A DNA stretch of 64,000 nucleotides from SZAS-79 sp963844255. GTDB taxonomy: Bacteria; Pseudomonadota; Gammaproteobacteria; Burkholderiales; SG8-39. The notes below the pieces were generated by a model that was not told the DNA's origin, ran no database searches, and saw only the letters and a list, made by a program, of their open reading frames with translations. Positions 1-8,400 of this stretch are shown piece after piece (positions within the stretch are counted from its first letter, which is position 1; each line of letters starts with the position of its first letter). Both the position numbers and the translations under genes were made by a program. The stretch covers positions 1 to 64,000 of the forward strand of contig CAWJNP010000087.1 in NCBI GenBank assembly GCA_963844255.1, given 5' to 3'.

Positions 1-2
1 CG

Positions 3-3000
3 ACGGTGGGAGGGACCTACGGCAGCCTGGCGATCGGGGCGGACGGCTCGTGGAGCTACACGGCGGACTCGGCGCATAACGAGTTTGTGGACGGGACGAC
101 CTACAGCGACACGTTCACGGTGTCGGCGGTGGATGGGACGACGACGACGGTGACGGTGAACATCGTTGGGACCAACGATGCGGCGGTGCTCTCGACGGCG
201 ACGGCGAGCCTGAGCGAGACCGATGCGGTGCTGACGGCGAGCGGGACGCTGACGGTGTCGGACGTGGACAACGCGGCCGAGTACACGCCGGCGACGGTGG
301 GAGGGACCTACGGCAGCCTGGCGATCGGGGCGGACGGCTCGTGGAGCTACACGGCGGACTCGGCGCATAACGAGTTTGTGGACGGGACGACCTACAGCGA
401 CACGTTCACGGTGTCGGCGGTGGATGGGACGACGACGACGGTGACGGTGAACATCGTTGGGACCAACGATGCGGCGGTGCTCTCGACGGCGACGGCGAGC
501 CTGAGCGAGACCGATGCGGTGCTGACGGCGAGCGGGACGCTGACGGTGTCGGACGTGGACAACGCGGCCGAGTACACGCCGGCGACGGTGGGAGGGACCT
601 ACGGCAGCCTGGCGATCGGGGCGGACGGCTCGTGGAGCTACACGGCGGACTCGGCGCATAACGAGTTTGTGGACGGGACGACCTACAGCGACACGTTCAC
701 GGTGTCGGCGGTGGATGGGACGACGACGACGGTGACGGTGAACATCGTTGGGACCAACGATGCGGCGGTGCTCTCGACGGCGACGGCGAGCCTGAGCGAG
801 ACCGATGCGGTGCTGACGGCGAGCGGGACGCTGACGGTGTCGGACGTGGACAACGCGGCCGAGTACACGCCGGCGACGGTGGGAGGGACCTACGGCAGCC
901 TGGCGATCGGGGCGGACGGCTCGTGGAGCTACACGGCGGACTCGGCGCATAACGAGTTTGTGGACGGGACGACCTACAGCGACACGTTCACGGTGTCGGC
1001 GGTGGATGGGACGACGACGACGGTGACGGTGAACATCGTTGGGACCAACGATGCGGCGGTGCTCTCGACGGCGACGGCGAGCCTGAGCGAGACCGATGCG
1101 GTGCTGACGGCGAGCGGGACGCTGACGGTGTCGGACGTGGACAACGCGGCCGAGTACACGCCGGCGACGGTGGGAGGGACCTACGGCAGCCTGGCGATCG
1201 GGGCGGACGGCTCGTGGAGCTACACGGCGGACTCGGCGCATAACGAGTTTGTGGACGGGACGACCTACAGCGACACGTTCACGGTGTCGGCGGTGGATGG
1301 GACGACGACGACGGTGACGGTGAACATCGTTGGGACCAACGATGCGGCGGTGCTCTCGACGGCGACGGCGAGCCTGAGCGAGACCGATGCGGTGCTGACG
1401 GCGAGCGGGACGCTGACGGTGTCGGACGTGGACAACGCGGCCGAGTACACGCCGGCGACGGTGGGAGGGACCTACGGCAGCCTGGCGATCGGGGCGGACG
1501 GCTCGTGGAGCTACACGGCGGACTCGGCGCATAACGAGTTTGTGGACGGGACGACCTACAGCGACACGTTCACGGTGTCGGCGGTGGATGGGACGACGAC
1601 GACGGTGACGGTGAACATCGTTGGGACCAACGATGCGGCGGTGCTCTCGACGGCGACGGCGAGCCTGAGCGAGACCGATGCGGTGCTGACGGCGAGCGGG
1701 ACGCTGACGGTGTCGGACGTGGACAACGCGGCCGAGTACACGCCGGCGACGGTGGGAGGGACCTACGGCAGCCTGGCGATCGGGGCGGACGGCTCGTGGA
1801 GCTACACGGCGGACTCGGCGCATAACGAGTTTGTGGACGGGACGACCTACAGCGACACGTTCACGGTGTCGGCGGTGGATGGGACGACGACGACGGTGAC
1901 GGTGAACATCGTTGGGACCAACGATGCGGCGGTGCTCTCGACGGCGACGGCGAGCCTGAGCGAGACCGATGCGGTGCTGACGGCGAGCGGGACGCTGACG
2001 GTGTCGGACGTGGACAACGCGGCCGAGTACACGCCGGCGACGGTGGGAGGGACCTACGGCAGCCTGGCGATCGGGGCGGACGGCTCGTGGAGCTACACGG
2101 CGGACTCGGCGCATAACGAGTTTGTGGACGGGACGACCTACAGCGACACGTTCACGGTGTCGGCGGTGGATGGGACGACGACGACGGTGACGGTGAACAT
2201 CGTTGGGACCAACGATGCGGCGGTGCTCTCGACGGCGACGGCGAGCCTGAGCGAGACCGATGCGGTGCTGACGGCGAGCGGGACGCTGACGGTGTCGGAC
2301 GTGGACAACGCGGCCGAGTACACGCCGGCGACGGTGGGAGGGACCTACGGCAGCCTGGCGATCGGGGCGGACGGCTCGTGGAGCTACACGGCGGACTCGG
2401 CGCATAACGAGTTTGTGGACGGGACGACCTACAGCGACACGTTCACGGTGTCGGCGGTGGATGGGACGACGACGACGGTGACGGTGAACATCGTTGGGAC
2501 CAACGATGCGGCGGTGCTCTCGACGGCGACGGCGAGCCTGAGCGAGACCGATGCGGTGCTGACGGCGAGCGGGACGCTGACGGTGTCGGACGTGGACAAC
2601 GCGGCCGAGTACACGCCGGCGACGGTGGGAGGGACCTACGGCAGCCTGGCGATCGGGGCGGACGGCTCGTGGAGCTACACGGCGGACTCGGCGCATAACG
2701 AGTTTGTGGACGGGACGACCTACAGCGACACGTTCACGGTGTCGGCGGTGGATGGGACGACGACGACGGTGACGGTGAACATCGTTGGGACCAACGATGC
2801 GGCGGTGCTCTCGACGGCGACGGCGAGCCTGAGCGAGACCGATGCGGTGCTGACGGCGAGCGGGACGCTGACGGTGTCGGACGTGGACAACGCGGCCGAG
2901 TACACGCCGGCGACGGTGGGAGGGACCTACGGCAGCCTGGCGATCGGGGCGGACGGCTCGTGGAGCTACACGGCGGACTCGGCGCATAACGAGTTTGTGG

Positions 3001-4607
3001 ACGGGACGACCTACAGCGACACGTTCACGGTGTCGGCGGTGGATGGGACGACGACGACGGTGACGGTGAACATCGTTGGGACCAACGATGCGGCGGTGCT
3101 CTCGACGGCGACGGCGAGCCTGAGCGAGACCGATGCGGTGCTGACGGCGAGCGGGACGCTGACGGTGTCGGACGTGGACAACGCGGCCGAGTACACGCCG
3201 GCGACGGTGGGAGGGACCTACGGCAGCCTGGCGATCGGGGCGGACGGCTCGTGGAGCTACACGGCGGACTCGGCGCATAACGAGTTTGTGGACGGGACGA
3301 CCTACAGCGACACGTTCACGGTGTCGGCGGTGGATGGGACGACGACGACGGTGACGGTGAACATCGTTGGGACCAACGATGCGGCGGTGCTCTCGACGGC
3401 GACGGCGAGCCTGAGCGAGACCGATGCGGTGCTGACGGCGAGCGGGACGCTGACGGTGTCGGACGTGGACAACGCGGCCGAGTACACGCCGGCGACGGTG
3501 GGAGGGACCTACGGCAGCCTGGCGATCGGGGCGGACGGCTCGTGGAGCTACACGGCGGACTCGGCGCATAACGAGTTTGTGGACGGGACGACCTACAGCG
3601 ACACGTTCACGGTGTCGGCGGTGGATGGGACGACGACGACGGTGACGGTGAACATCGTTGGGACCAACGATGCGGCGGTGCTCTCGACGGCGACGGCGAG
3701 CCTGAGCGAGACCGATGCGGTGCTGACGGCGAGCGGGACGCTGACGGTGTCGGACGTGGACAACGCGGCCGAGTACACGCCGGCGACGGTGGGAGGGACC
3801 TACGGCAGCCTGGCGATCGGGGCGGACGGCTCGTGGAGCTACACGGCGGACTCGGCGCATAACGAGTTTGTGGACGGGACGACCTACAGCGACACGTTCA
3901 CGGTGTCGGCGGTGGATGGGACGACGACGACGGTGACGGTGAACATCGTTGGGACCAACGATGCGGCGGTGCTCTCGACGGCGACGGCGAGCCTGAGCGA
4001 GACCGATGCGGTGCTGACGGCGAGCGGGACGCTGACGGTGTCGGACGTGGACAACGCGGCCGAGTACACGCCGGCGACGGTGGGAGGGACCTACGGCAGC
4101 CTGGCGATCGGGGCGGACGGCTCGTGGAGCTACACGGCGGACTCGGCGCATAACGAGTTTGTGGACGGGACGACCTACAGCGACACGTTCACGGTGTCGG
4201 CGGTGGATGGGACGACGACGACGGTGACGGTGAACATCGTTGGGACCAACGATGCGGCGGTGCTCTCGACGGCGACGGCGAGCCTGAGCGAGACCGATGC
4301 GGTGCTGACGGCGAGCGGGACGCTGACGGTGTCGGACGTGGACAACGCGGCCGAGTACACGCCGGCGACGGTGGGAGGGACCTACGGCAGCCTGGCGATC
4401 GGGGCGGACGGCTCGTGGAGCTACACGGCGGACTCGGCGCATAACGAGTTTGTGGACGGGACGACCTACAGCGACACGTTCACGGTGTCGGCGGTGGATG
4501 GGACGACGACGACGGTGACGGTGAACATCGTTGGGACCAACGATGCGGCGGTGCTCTCGACGGCGACGGCGAGCCTGAGCGGCTCTCGACGGCGACGGCG
4601 AGCCTGA
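3..4607 (+). CDS. Giant VCBS-repeat surface protein, upstream part (5' end outside window)
   Basis: The frame is open from the window edge, so the true start lies upstream. The translation is about 15 full copies of one 97-residue VCBS-type domain plus part of a sixteenth; each copy contains GSWSYTAD and ends near NIVGTNDAAV, the VCBS signature. In known proteins such stacks form long extracellular stalks of adhesins or biofilm proteins exported without a Sec signal. The frame breaks at 4581-4609, where a 29-bp insertion leads to a short Arg-rich tail and stop at 4607. The next frame resumes the same repeat immediately, so this and the 4622-8311 segment are almost certainly one gene. Domain family is clear; adhesive function is inferred from architecture and the adjacent export genes. 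Confidence 0.85.
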   Translation, partial: TVGGTYGSLAIGADGSWSYTADSAHNEFVDGTTYSDTFTVSAVDGTTTTVTVNIVGTNDAAVLSTATASLSETDAVLTASGTLTVSDVDNAAEYTPATVGGTYGSLAIGADGSWSYTADSAHNEFVDGTTYSDTFTVSAVDGTTTTVTVNIVGTNDAAVLSTATASLSETDAVLTASGTLTVSDVDNAAEYTPATVGGTYGSLAIGADGSWSYTADSAHNEFVDGTTYSDTFTVSAVDGTTTTVTVNIVGTNDAAVLSTATASLSETDAVLTASGTLTVSDVDNAAEYTPATVGGTYGSLAIGADGSWSYTADSAHNEFVDGTTYSDTFTVSAVDGTTTTVTVNIVGTNDAAVLSTATASLSETDAVLTASGTLTVSDVDNAAEYTPATVGGTYGSLAIGADGSWSYTADSAHNEFVDGTTYSDTFTVSAVDGTTTTVTVNIVGTNDAAVLSTATASLSETDAVLTASGTLTVSDVDNAAEYTPATVGGTYGSLAIGADGSWSYTADSAHNEFVDGTTYSDTFTVSAVDGTTTTVTVNIVGTNDAAVLSTATASLSETDAVLTASGTLTVSDVDNAAEYTPATVGGTYGSLAIGADGSWSYTADSAHNEFVDGTTYSDTFTVSAVDGTTTTVTVNIVGTNDAAVLSTATASLSETDAVLTASGTLTVSDVDNAAEYTPATVGGTYGSLAIGADGSWSYTADSAHNEFVDGTTYSDTFTVSAVDGTTTTVTVNIVGTNDAAVLSTATASLSETDAVLTASGTLTVSDVDNAAEYTPATVGGTYGSLAIGADGSWSYTADSAHNEFVDGTTYSDTFTVSAVDGTTTTVTVNIVGTNDAAVLSTATASLSETDAVLTASGTLTVSDVDNAAEYTPATVGGTYGSLAIGADGSWSYTADSAHNEFVDGTTYSDTFTVSAVDGTTTTVTVNIVGTNDAAVLSTATASLSETDAVLTASGTLTVSDVDNAAEYTPATVGGTYGSLAIGADGSWSYTADSAHNEFVDGTTYSDTFTVSAVDGTTTTVTVNIVGTNDAAVLSTATASLSETDAVLTASGTLTVSDVDNAAEYTPATVGGTYGSLAIGADGSWSYTADSAHNEFVDGTTYSDTFTVSAVDGTTTTVTVNIVGTNDAAVLSTATASLSETDAVLTASGTLTVSDVDNAAEYTPATVGGTYGSLAIGADGSWSYTADSAHNEFVDGTTYSDTFTVSAVDGTTTTVTVNIVGTNDAAVLSTATASLSETDAVLTASGTLTVSDVDNAAEYTPATVGGTYGSLAIGADGSWSYTADSAHNEFVDGTTYSDTFTVSAVDGTTTTVTVNIVGTNDAAVLSTATASLSETDAVLTASGTLTVSDVDNAAEYTPATVGGTYGSLAIGADGSWSYTADSAHNEFVDGTTYSDTFTVSAVDGTTTTVTVNIVGTNDAAVLSTATASLSETDAVLTASGTLTVSDVDNAAEYTPATVGGTYGSLAIGADGSWSYTADSAHNEFVDGTTYSDTFTVSAVDGTTTTVTVNIVGTNDAAVLSTATASLSGSRRRRRA

Positions 4608-6345
4608 GCGAGACCGATGCGGTGCTGACGGCGAGCGGGACGCTGACGGTGTCGGACGTGGACAACGCGGCCGAGTACACGCCGGCGACGGTGGGAGGGA
4701 CCTACGGCAGCCTGGCGATCGGGGCGGACGGCTCGTGGAGCTACACGGCGGACTCGGCGCATAACGAGTTTGTGGACGGGACGACCTACAGCGACACGTT
4801 CACGGTGTCGGCGGTGGATGGGACGACGACGACGGTGACGGTGAACATCGTTGGGACCAACGATGCGGCGGTGCTCTCGACGGCGACGGCGAGCCTGAGC
4901 GAGACCGATGCGGTGCTGACGGCGAGCGGGACGCTGACGGTGTCGGACGTGGACAACGCGGCCGAGTACACGCCGGCGACGGTGGGAGGGACCTACGGCA
5001 GCCTGGCGATCGGGGCGGACGGCTCGTGGAGCTACACGGCGGACTCGGCGCATAACGAGTTTGTGGACGGGACGACCTACAGCGACACGTTCACGGTGTC
5101 GGCGGTGGATGGGACGACGACGACGGTGACGGTGAACATCGTTGGGACCAACGATGCGGCGGTGCTCTCGACGGCGACGGCGAGCCTGAGCGAGACCGAT
5201 GCGGTGCTGACGGCGAGCGGGACGCTGACGGTGTCGGACGTGGACAACGCGGCCGAGTACACGCCGGCGACGGTGGGAGGGACCTACGGCAGCCTGGCGA
5301 TCGGGGCGGACGGCTCGTGGAGCTACACGGCGGACTCGGCGCATAACGAGTTTGTGGACGGGACGACCTACAGCGACACGTTCACGGTGTCGGCGGTGGA
5401 TGGGACGACGACGACGGTGACGGTGAACATCGTTGGGACCAACGATGCGGCGGTGCTCTCGACGGCGACGGCGAGCCTGAGCGAGACCGATGCGGTGCTG
5501 ACGGCGAGCGGGACGCTGACGGTGTCGGACGTGGACAACGCGGCCGAGTACACGCCGGCGACGGTGGGAGGGACCTACGGCAGCCTGGCGATCGGGGCGG
5601 ACGGCTCGTGGAGCTACACGGCGGACTCGGCGCATAACGAGTTTGTGGACGGGACGACCTACAGCGACACGTTCACGGTGTCGGCGGTGGATGGGACGAC
5701 GACGACGGTGACGGTGAACATCGTTGGGACCAACGATGCGGCGGTGCTCTCGACGGCGACGGCGAGCCTGAGCGAGACCGATGCGGTGCTGACGGCGAGC
5801 GGGACGCTGACGGTGTCGGACGTGGACAACGCGGCCGAGTACACGCCGGCGACGGTGGGAGGGACCTACGGCAGCCTGGCGATCGGGGCGGACGGCTCGT
5901 GGAGCTACACGGCGGACTCGGCGCATAACGAGTTTGTGGACGGGACGACCTACAGCGACACGTTCACGGTGTCGGCGGTGGATGGGACGACGACGACGGT
6001 GACGGTGAACATCGTTGGGACCAACGATGCGGCGGTGCTCTCGACGGCGACGGCGAGCCTGAGCGAGACCGATGCGGTGCTGACGGCGAGCGGGACGCTG
6101 ACGGTGTCGGACGTGGACAACGCGGCCGAGTACACGCCGGCGACGGTGGGAGGGACCTACGGCAGCCTGGCGATCGGGGCGGACGGCTCGTGGAGCTACA
6201 CGGCGGACTCGGCGCATAACGAGTTTGTGGACGGGACGACCTACAGCGACACGTTCACGGTGTCGGCGGTGGATGGGACGACGACGACGGTGACGGTGAA
6301 CATCGTTGGGACCAACGATGCGGCGGTGCTCTCGACGGCGACGGT
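6..6345 (+). repeat. Tandem array of ~22 near-identical 291-bp VCBS units
   Basis: Unit starts recur exactly every 291 bp (6, 297, 588 and so on to 4371), then after a 29-bp offset at 4691, 4982, 5273, 5564, 5855 and 6146. All units appear identical in DNA sequence by eye, not just in protein. The unit is a multiple of three (97 codons), so copy-number change keeps the frame. The array continues beyond the left edge. The last unit ends at about 6345, where the text changes to a Pro/Val-rich linker. Confidence 0.97.
4581..4609 (+). other. 29-bp partial duplication that shifts the frame inside the VCBS array
   Basis: In the sixteenth unit, the segment from CTCTCGACGG to CCTGAGC appears twice with a missing TG at the join, adding 29 bp (not a multiple of 3). 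Upstream and downstream units are regular. It is either a genuine frameshift splitting the protein or a mis-joined overlap in a repeat assembly; the sequence alone cannot decide. Confidence 0.9.
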
Positions 6346-8311
6346 TCCGATATTCGTGTCACCCGTGACCCCAGTCGTTCCGGCGCCGCCCGGTGTCAGC
6401 CCTGGTGTTTCTTTGCCGTCCGACGCGATCGCTTCTGTAAGCGTGACTACCGAGGCTGTTTCCAGCCAGCAACTGGTGGATCCAGGTCTGATAGCGCAGC
6501 CGGTGAATCTTGCCGGGAGCCTGAGCGGCAGCAGTAACCCGTCGGGGCCGGCAGTTCCTGCGACTGGTGAATCGCCGGCGGATGTCGTGAATGCCCTTCC
6601 GCCGCCTGCTGCCGGGGCCGGGACGGATATCCCGTTGACCTCTCCCTCAGATCAGGGTTTCCGGGTCGAGCTGATTTCGCAGACGGTTCTCGGCGACAGG
6701 GGCGGTGAACTCGAGTCGCTGACTGGGGCACGGTTGTTTGTGCTTGAAGGTGTGGCGGACGTGCAGGCGGACAAGCAGTATCAGATCCCGGCTGAAGCGT
6801 TCGCGCACACGGATGCGAGTGCACAGATCCGGCTTGAGGCAAGGCAGTCGAATGGAGCACCCCTGCCAGGCTGGTTGCAGTTCAATCAGACTAACGGAAC
6901 GTTCAGCGGGACACCTCCGGACGGCGTTTCCGCGGCGGTCGAAGTGCAGGTGCTGGCGCATGACAGTCAGTCGCGTGAGGCATCGGTCATATTCAAGCTT
7001 GAACTCGGTGTTGCCGGCGCAGGGACAGGCAGCGCCGGCATTGGAATTGCGGACGCAACGGCAGAGCGGGGATTCGCCCTGACGAGGATCGGCGCGGATT
7101 CCGCAACCGGCGCCAGTCTCGGGGCGGATAGCGGCCAGCCGCTCAGCGGAGATCGATTGTTCGTGTTGGAAGGCGTTTCAAGTGCGGTCGGGGAGCAGAG
7201 ATACCAACTGCCGCAATCAGCGTTCGCGCATACGGATGCCAAGGCCGTGGTCACGCTTGAAGCCCGGCAGGCAAATGGCATGCCGCTGCCTGCATGGCTT
7301 CAGTTCGACCCGGTGAGCGGACTGTTCCGCGGTACGCCGCCAGACGGTACCCCGGTCGCGATTGACGTGATCGTTGTTGCGCACGACGGTGCGGCGCGGC
7401 AGGCGAGTGTGGTTTTCAAGCTTGAGATGGGGGTGACCGGCGCGGATGCTCAGGGTGCTGCACCGACCCCCGGAGAAGCGGAAAGTCCGTTCCGGCAGGG
7501 GAGTGCGCCAGTGGGACCGCGCGCGGAGATCGGTATCGGGGCACAGCGGACTGTCTCCAGCTCAACCGGAACTTCGCTCGGTGATGCCCAGAGATTCGCC
7601 GAGAGCGGATTGGCGGCGCAGCAGACGGCATTTGCGGAAGCCTCGGCTGCGGCAGGCCTGGGATTTCCGGTTGCGCGTGTCCCGGTGCAGGACATCCTGC
7701 GTGTTGCGGCTGGAGATGGATTTGCCGCCGGCGATCAAAGACTGTTCGTATATCAGGGCATATTCGTCGCTCGGGGCGAGGGCCAGTATCAGGTCCCGCT
7801 GGACGCATTCGGGCACTCGGATCCGTCCGCGATCGTGCGGTTGGAGGCACGAAGCGCCGATGGAAGCCCGCTCCCGTTCTGGTTGCACTTTGACTCTTTG
7901 ACGGGGACTTTCCGAGGTACCCCACCGGGCGGTCAGCATACCGCGCTGGAAATTATCCTGATGGCCCGGGATGAAGAAGGACGTGAGGCAAGTCTGGAGT
8001 TCACTCTGGAGCTCGGAGTGAAGATCGCCGACGAGGCGCCTGTGAAGGCGGACTCGGCGCCGACCGCTCCCGCACCACGCGCGCGGGCTGACGCCGATGA
8101 AGGCGACGGGGAGAATGATCCCGATGCCGTGGCGGCGGACGGAAAAGATGGACCCGGTGGCGAAAAGGACAAGCTCGAGAAAGGCAAGCCTGTGCGGGTC
8201 GGTGCCGCTCCGTTCGGGGAACAGGTCAAAGTCGCCAAAGCCGCCCGGGATCCGCTTCTGGCAAAGATCCTTGGCGAAAAGGTCAAGCCCGGTGGTCGGC
8301 CGATCGTGTAG
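4622..8311 (+). CDS. Giant VCBS-repeat surface protein, downstream part with three cadherin-like domains and the C-terminus
   Basis: This 1229-residue segment continues the repeat frame; real coding probably runs on from 4610 and the start at 4622 is only formal. It holds six more VCBS units to about 6345, a Pro/Ser/Val linker (6346-6720), then three related domains of about 95 residues at roughly 6727-7020, 7157-7440 and 7738-8020. Each has LFVLEGV or a variant, AF-H-(T/S)-D, LEAR, PLPxWLxFD and a GTPP loop, the pattern of dystroglycan/cadherin-like (CADG or He_PIG) domains. The tail after 8030 is highly charged and ends with a Lys-rich stretch around DPLLAKILGEK. No RTX nonapeptides are visible. 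The export genes follow after 89 bp. Confidence 0.88.
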   Translation: MLTASGTLTVSDVDNAAEYTPATVGGTYGSLAIGADGSWSYTADSAHNEFVDGTTYSDTFTVSAVDGTTTTVTVNIVGTNDAAVLSTATASLSETDAVLTASGTLTVSDVDNAAEYTPATVGGTYGSLAIGADGSWSYTADSAHNEFVDGTTYSDTFTVSAVDGTTTTVTVNIVGTNDAAVLSTATASLSETDAVLTASGTLTVSDVDNAAEYTPATVGGTYGSLAIGADGSWSYTADSAHNEFVDGTTYSDTFTVSAVDGTTTTVTVNIVGTNDAAVLSTATASLSETDAVLTASGTLTVSDVDNAAEYTPATVGGTYGSLAIGADGSWSYTADSAHNEFVDGTTYSDTFTVSAVDGTTTTVTVNIVGTNDAAVLSTATASLSETDAVLTASGTLTVSDVDNAAEYTPATVGGTYGSLAIGADGSWSYTADSAHNEFVDGTTYSDTFTVSAVDGTTTTVTVNIVGTNDAAVLSTATASLSETDAVLTASGTLTVSDVDNAAEYTPATVGGTYGSLAIGADGSWSYTADSAHNEFVDGTTYSDTFTVSAVDGTTTTVTVNIVGTNDAAVLSTATVPIFVSPVTPVVPAPPGVSPGVSLPSDAIASVSVTTEAVSSQQLVDPGLIAQPVNLAGSLSGSSNPSGPAVPATGESPADVVNALPPPAAGAGTDIPLTSPSDQGFRVELISQTVLGDRGGELESLTGARLFVLEGVADVQADKQYQIPAEAFAHTDASAQIRLEARQSNGAPLPGWLQFNQTNGTFSGTPPDGVSAAVEVQVLAHDSQSREASVIFKLELGVAGAGTGSAGIGIADATAERGFALTRIGADSATGASLGADSGQPLSGDRLFVLEGVSSAVGEQRYQLPQSAFAHTDAKAVVTLEARQANGMPLPAWLQFDPVSGLFRGTPPDGTPVAIDVIVVAHDGAARQASVVFKLEMGVTGADAQGAAPTPGEAESPFRQGSAPVGPRAEIGIGAQRTVSSSTGTSLGDAQRFAESGLAAQQTAFAEASAAAGLGFPVARVPVQDILRVAAGDGFAAGDQRLFVYQGIFVARGEGQYQVPLDAFGHSDPSAIVRLEARSADGSPLPFWLHFDSLTGTFRGTPPGGQHTALEIILMARDEEGREASLEFTLELGVKIADEAPVKADSAPTAPAPRARADADEGDGENDPDAVAADGKDGPGGEKDKLEKGKPVRVGAAPFGEQVKVAKAARDPLLAKILGEKVKPGGRPIV
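6727..8025 (+). repeat. Three diverged cadherin-like domain repeats in the adhesin C-terminal region
   Basis: Three protein-level repeats of about 95 residues are separated by Gly/Ala/Ser linkers of 45-100 residues. Shared positions include LFV(L/Y)(E/Q)G, QYQ(I/V)P or RYQLP, AF-H(T/S)D, LEAR, PLPxWL and GTPP. Unlike the VCBS array they have diverged normally in DNA, so only the VCBS block is homogenised. Confidence 0.85.
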
Positions 8312-8400
8312 CGGTTGGCCAGGCGAACCGGGTAACGTGCCTTATGGCAAGCTAAAATAGCTCGGGAAAGGTACGATGGGAGCTACTCTCGAGTGCACCA

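Noticed and set aside
101..6217. Repeated 61-residue minus-strand frames and a 583-residue Arg-rich minus-strand frame across the array
   Set aside because: They recur once per 291-bp unit and follow from repeat periodicity and high GC; no ribosome site and no independent support.
6..6345. CRISPR-like or satellite array
   Set aside because: The 291-bp period has no spacers, is in one coding frame and encodes VCBS domains.
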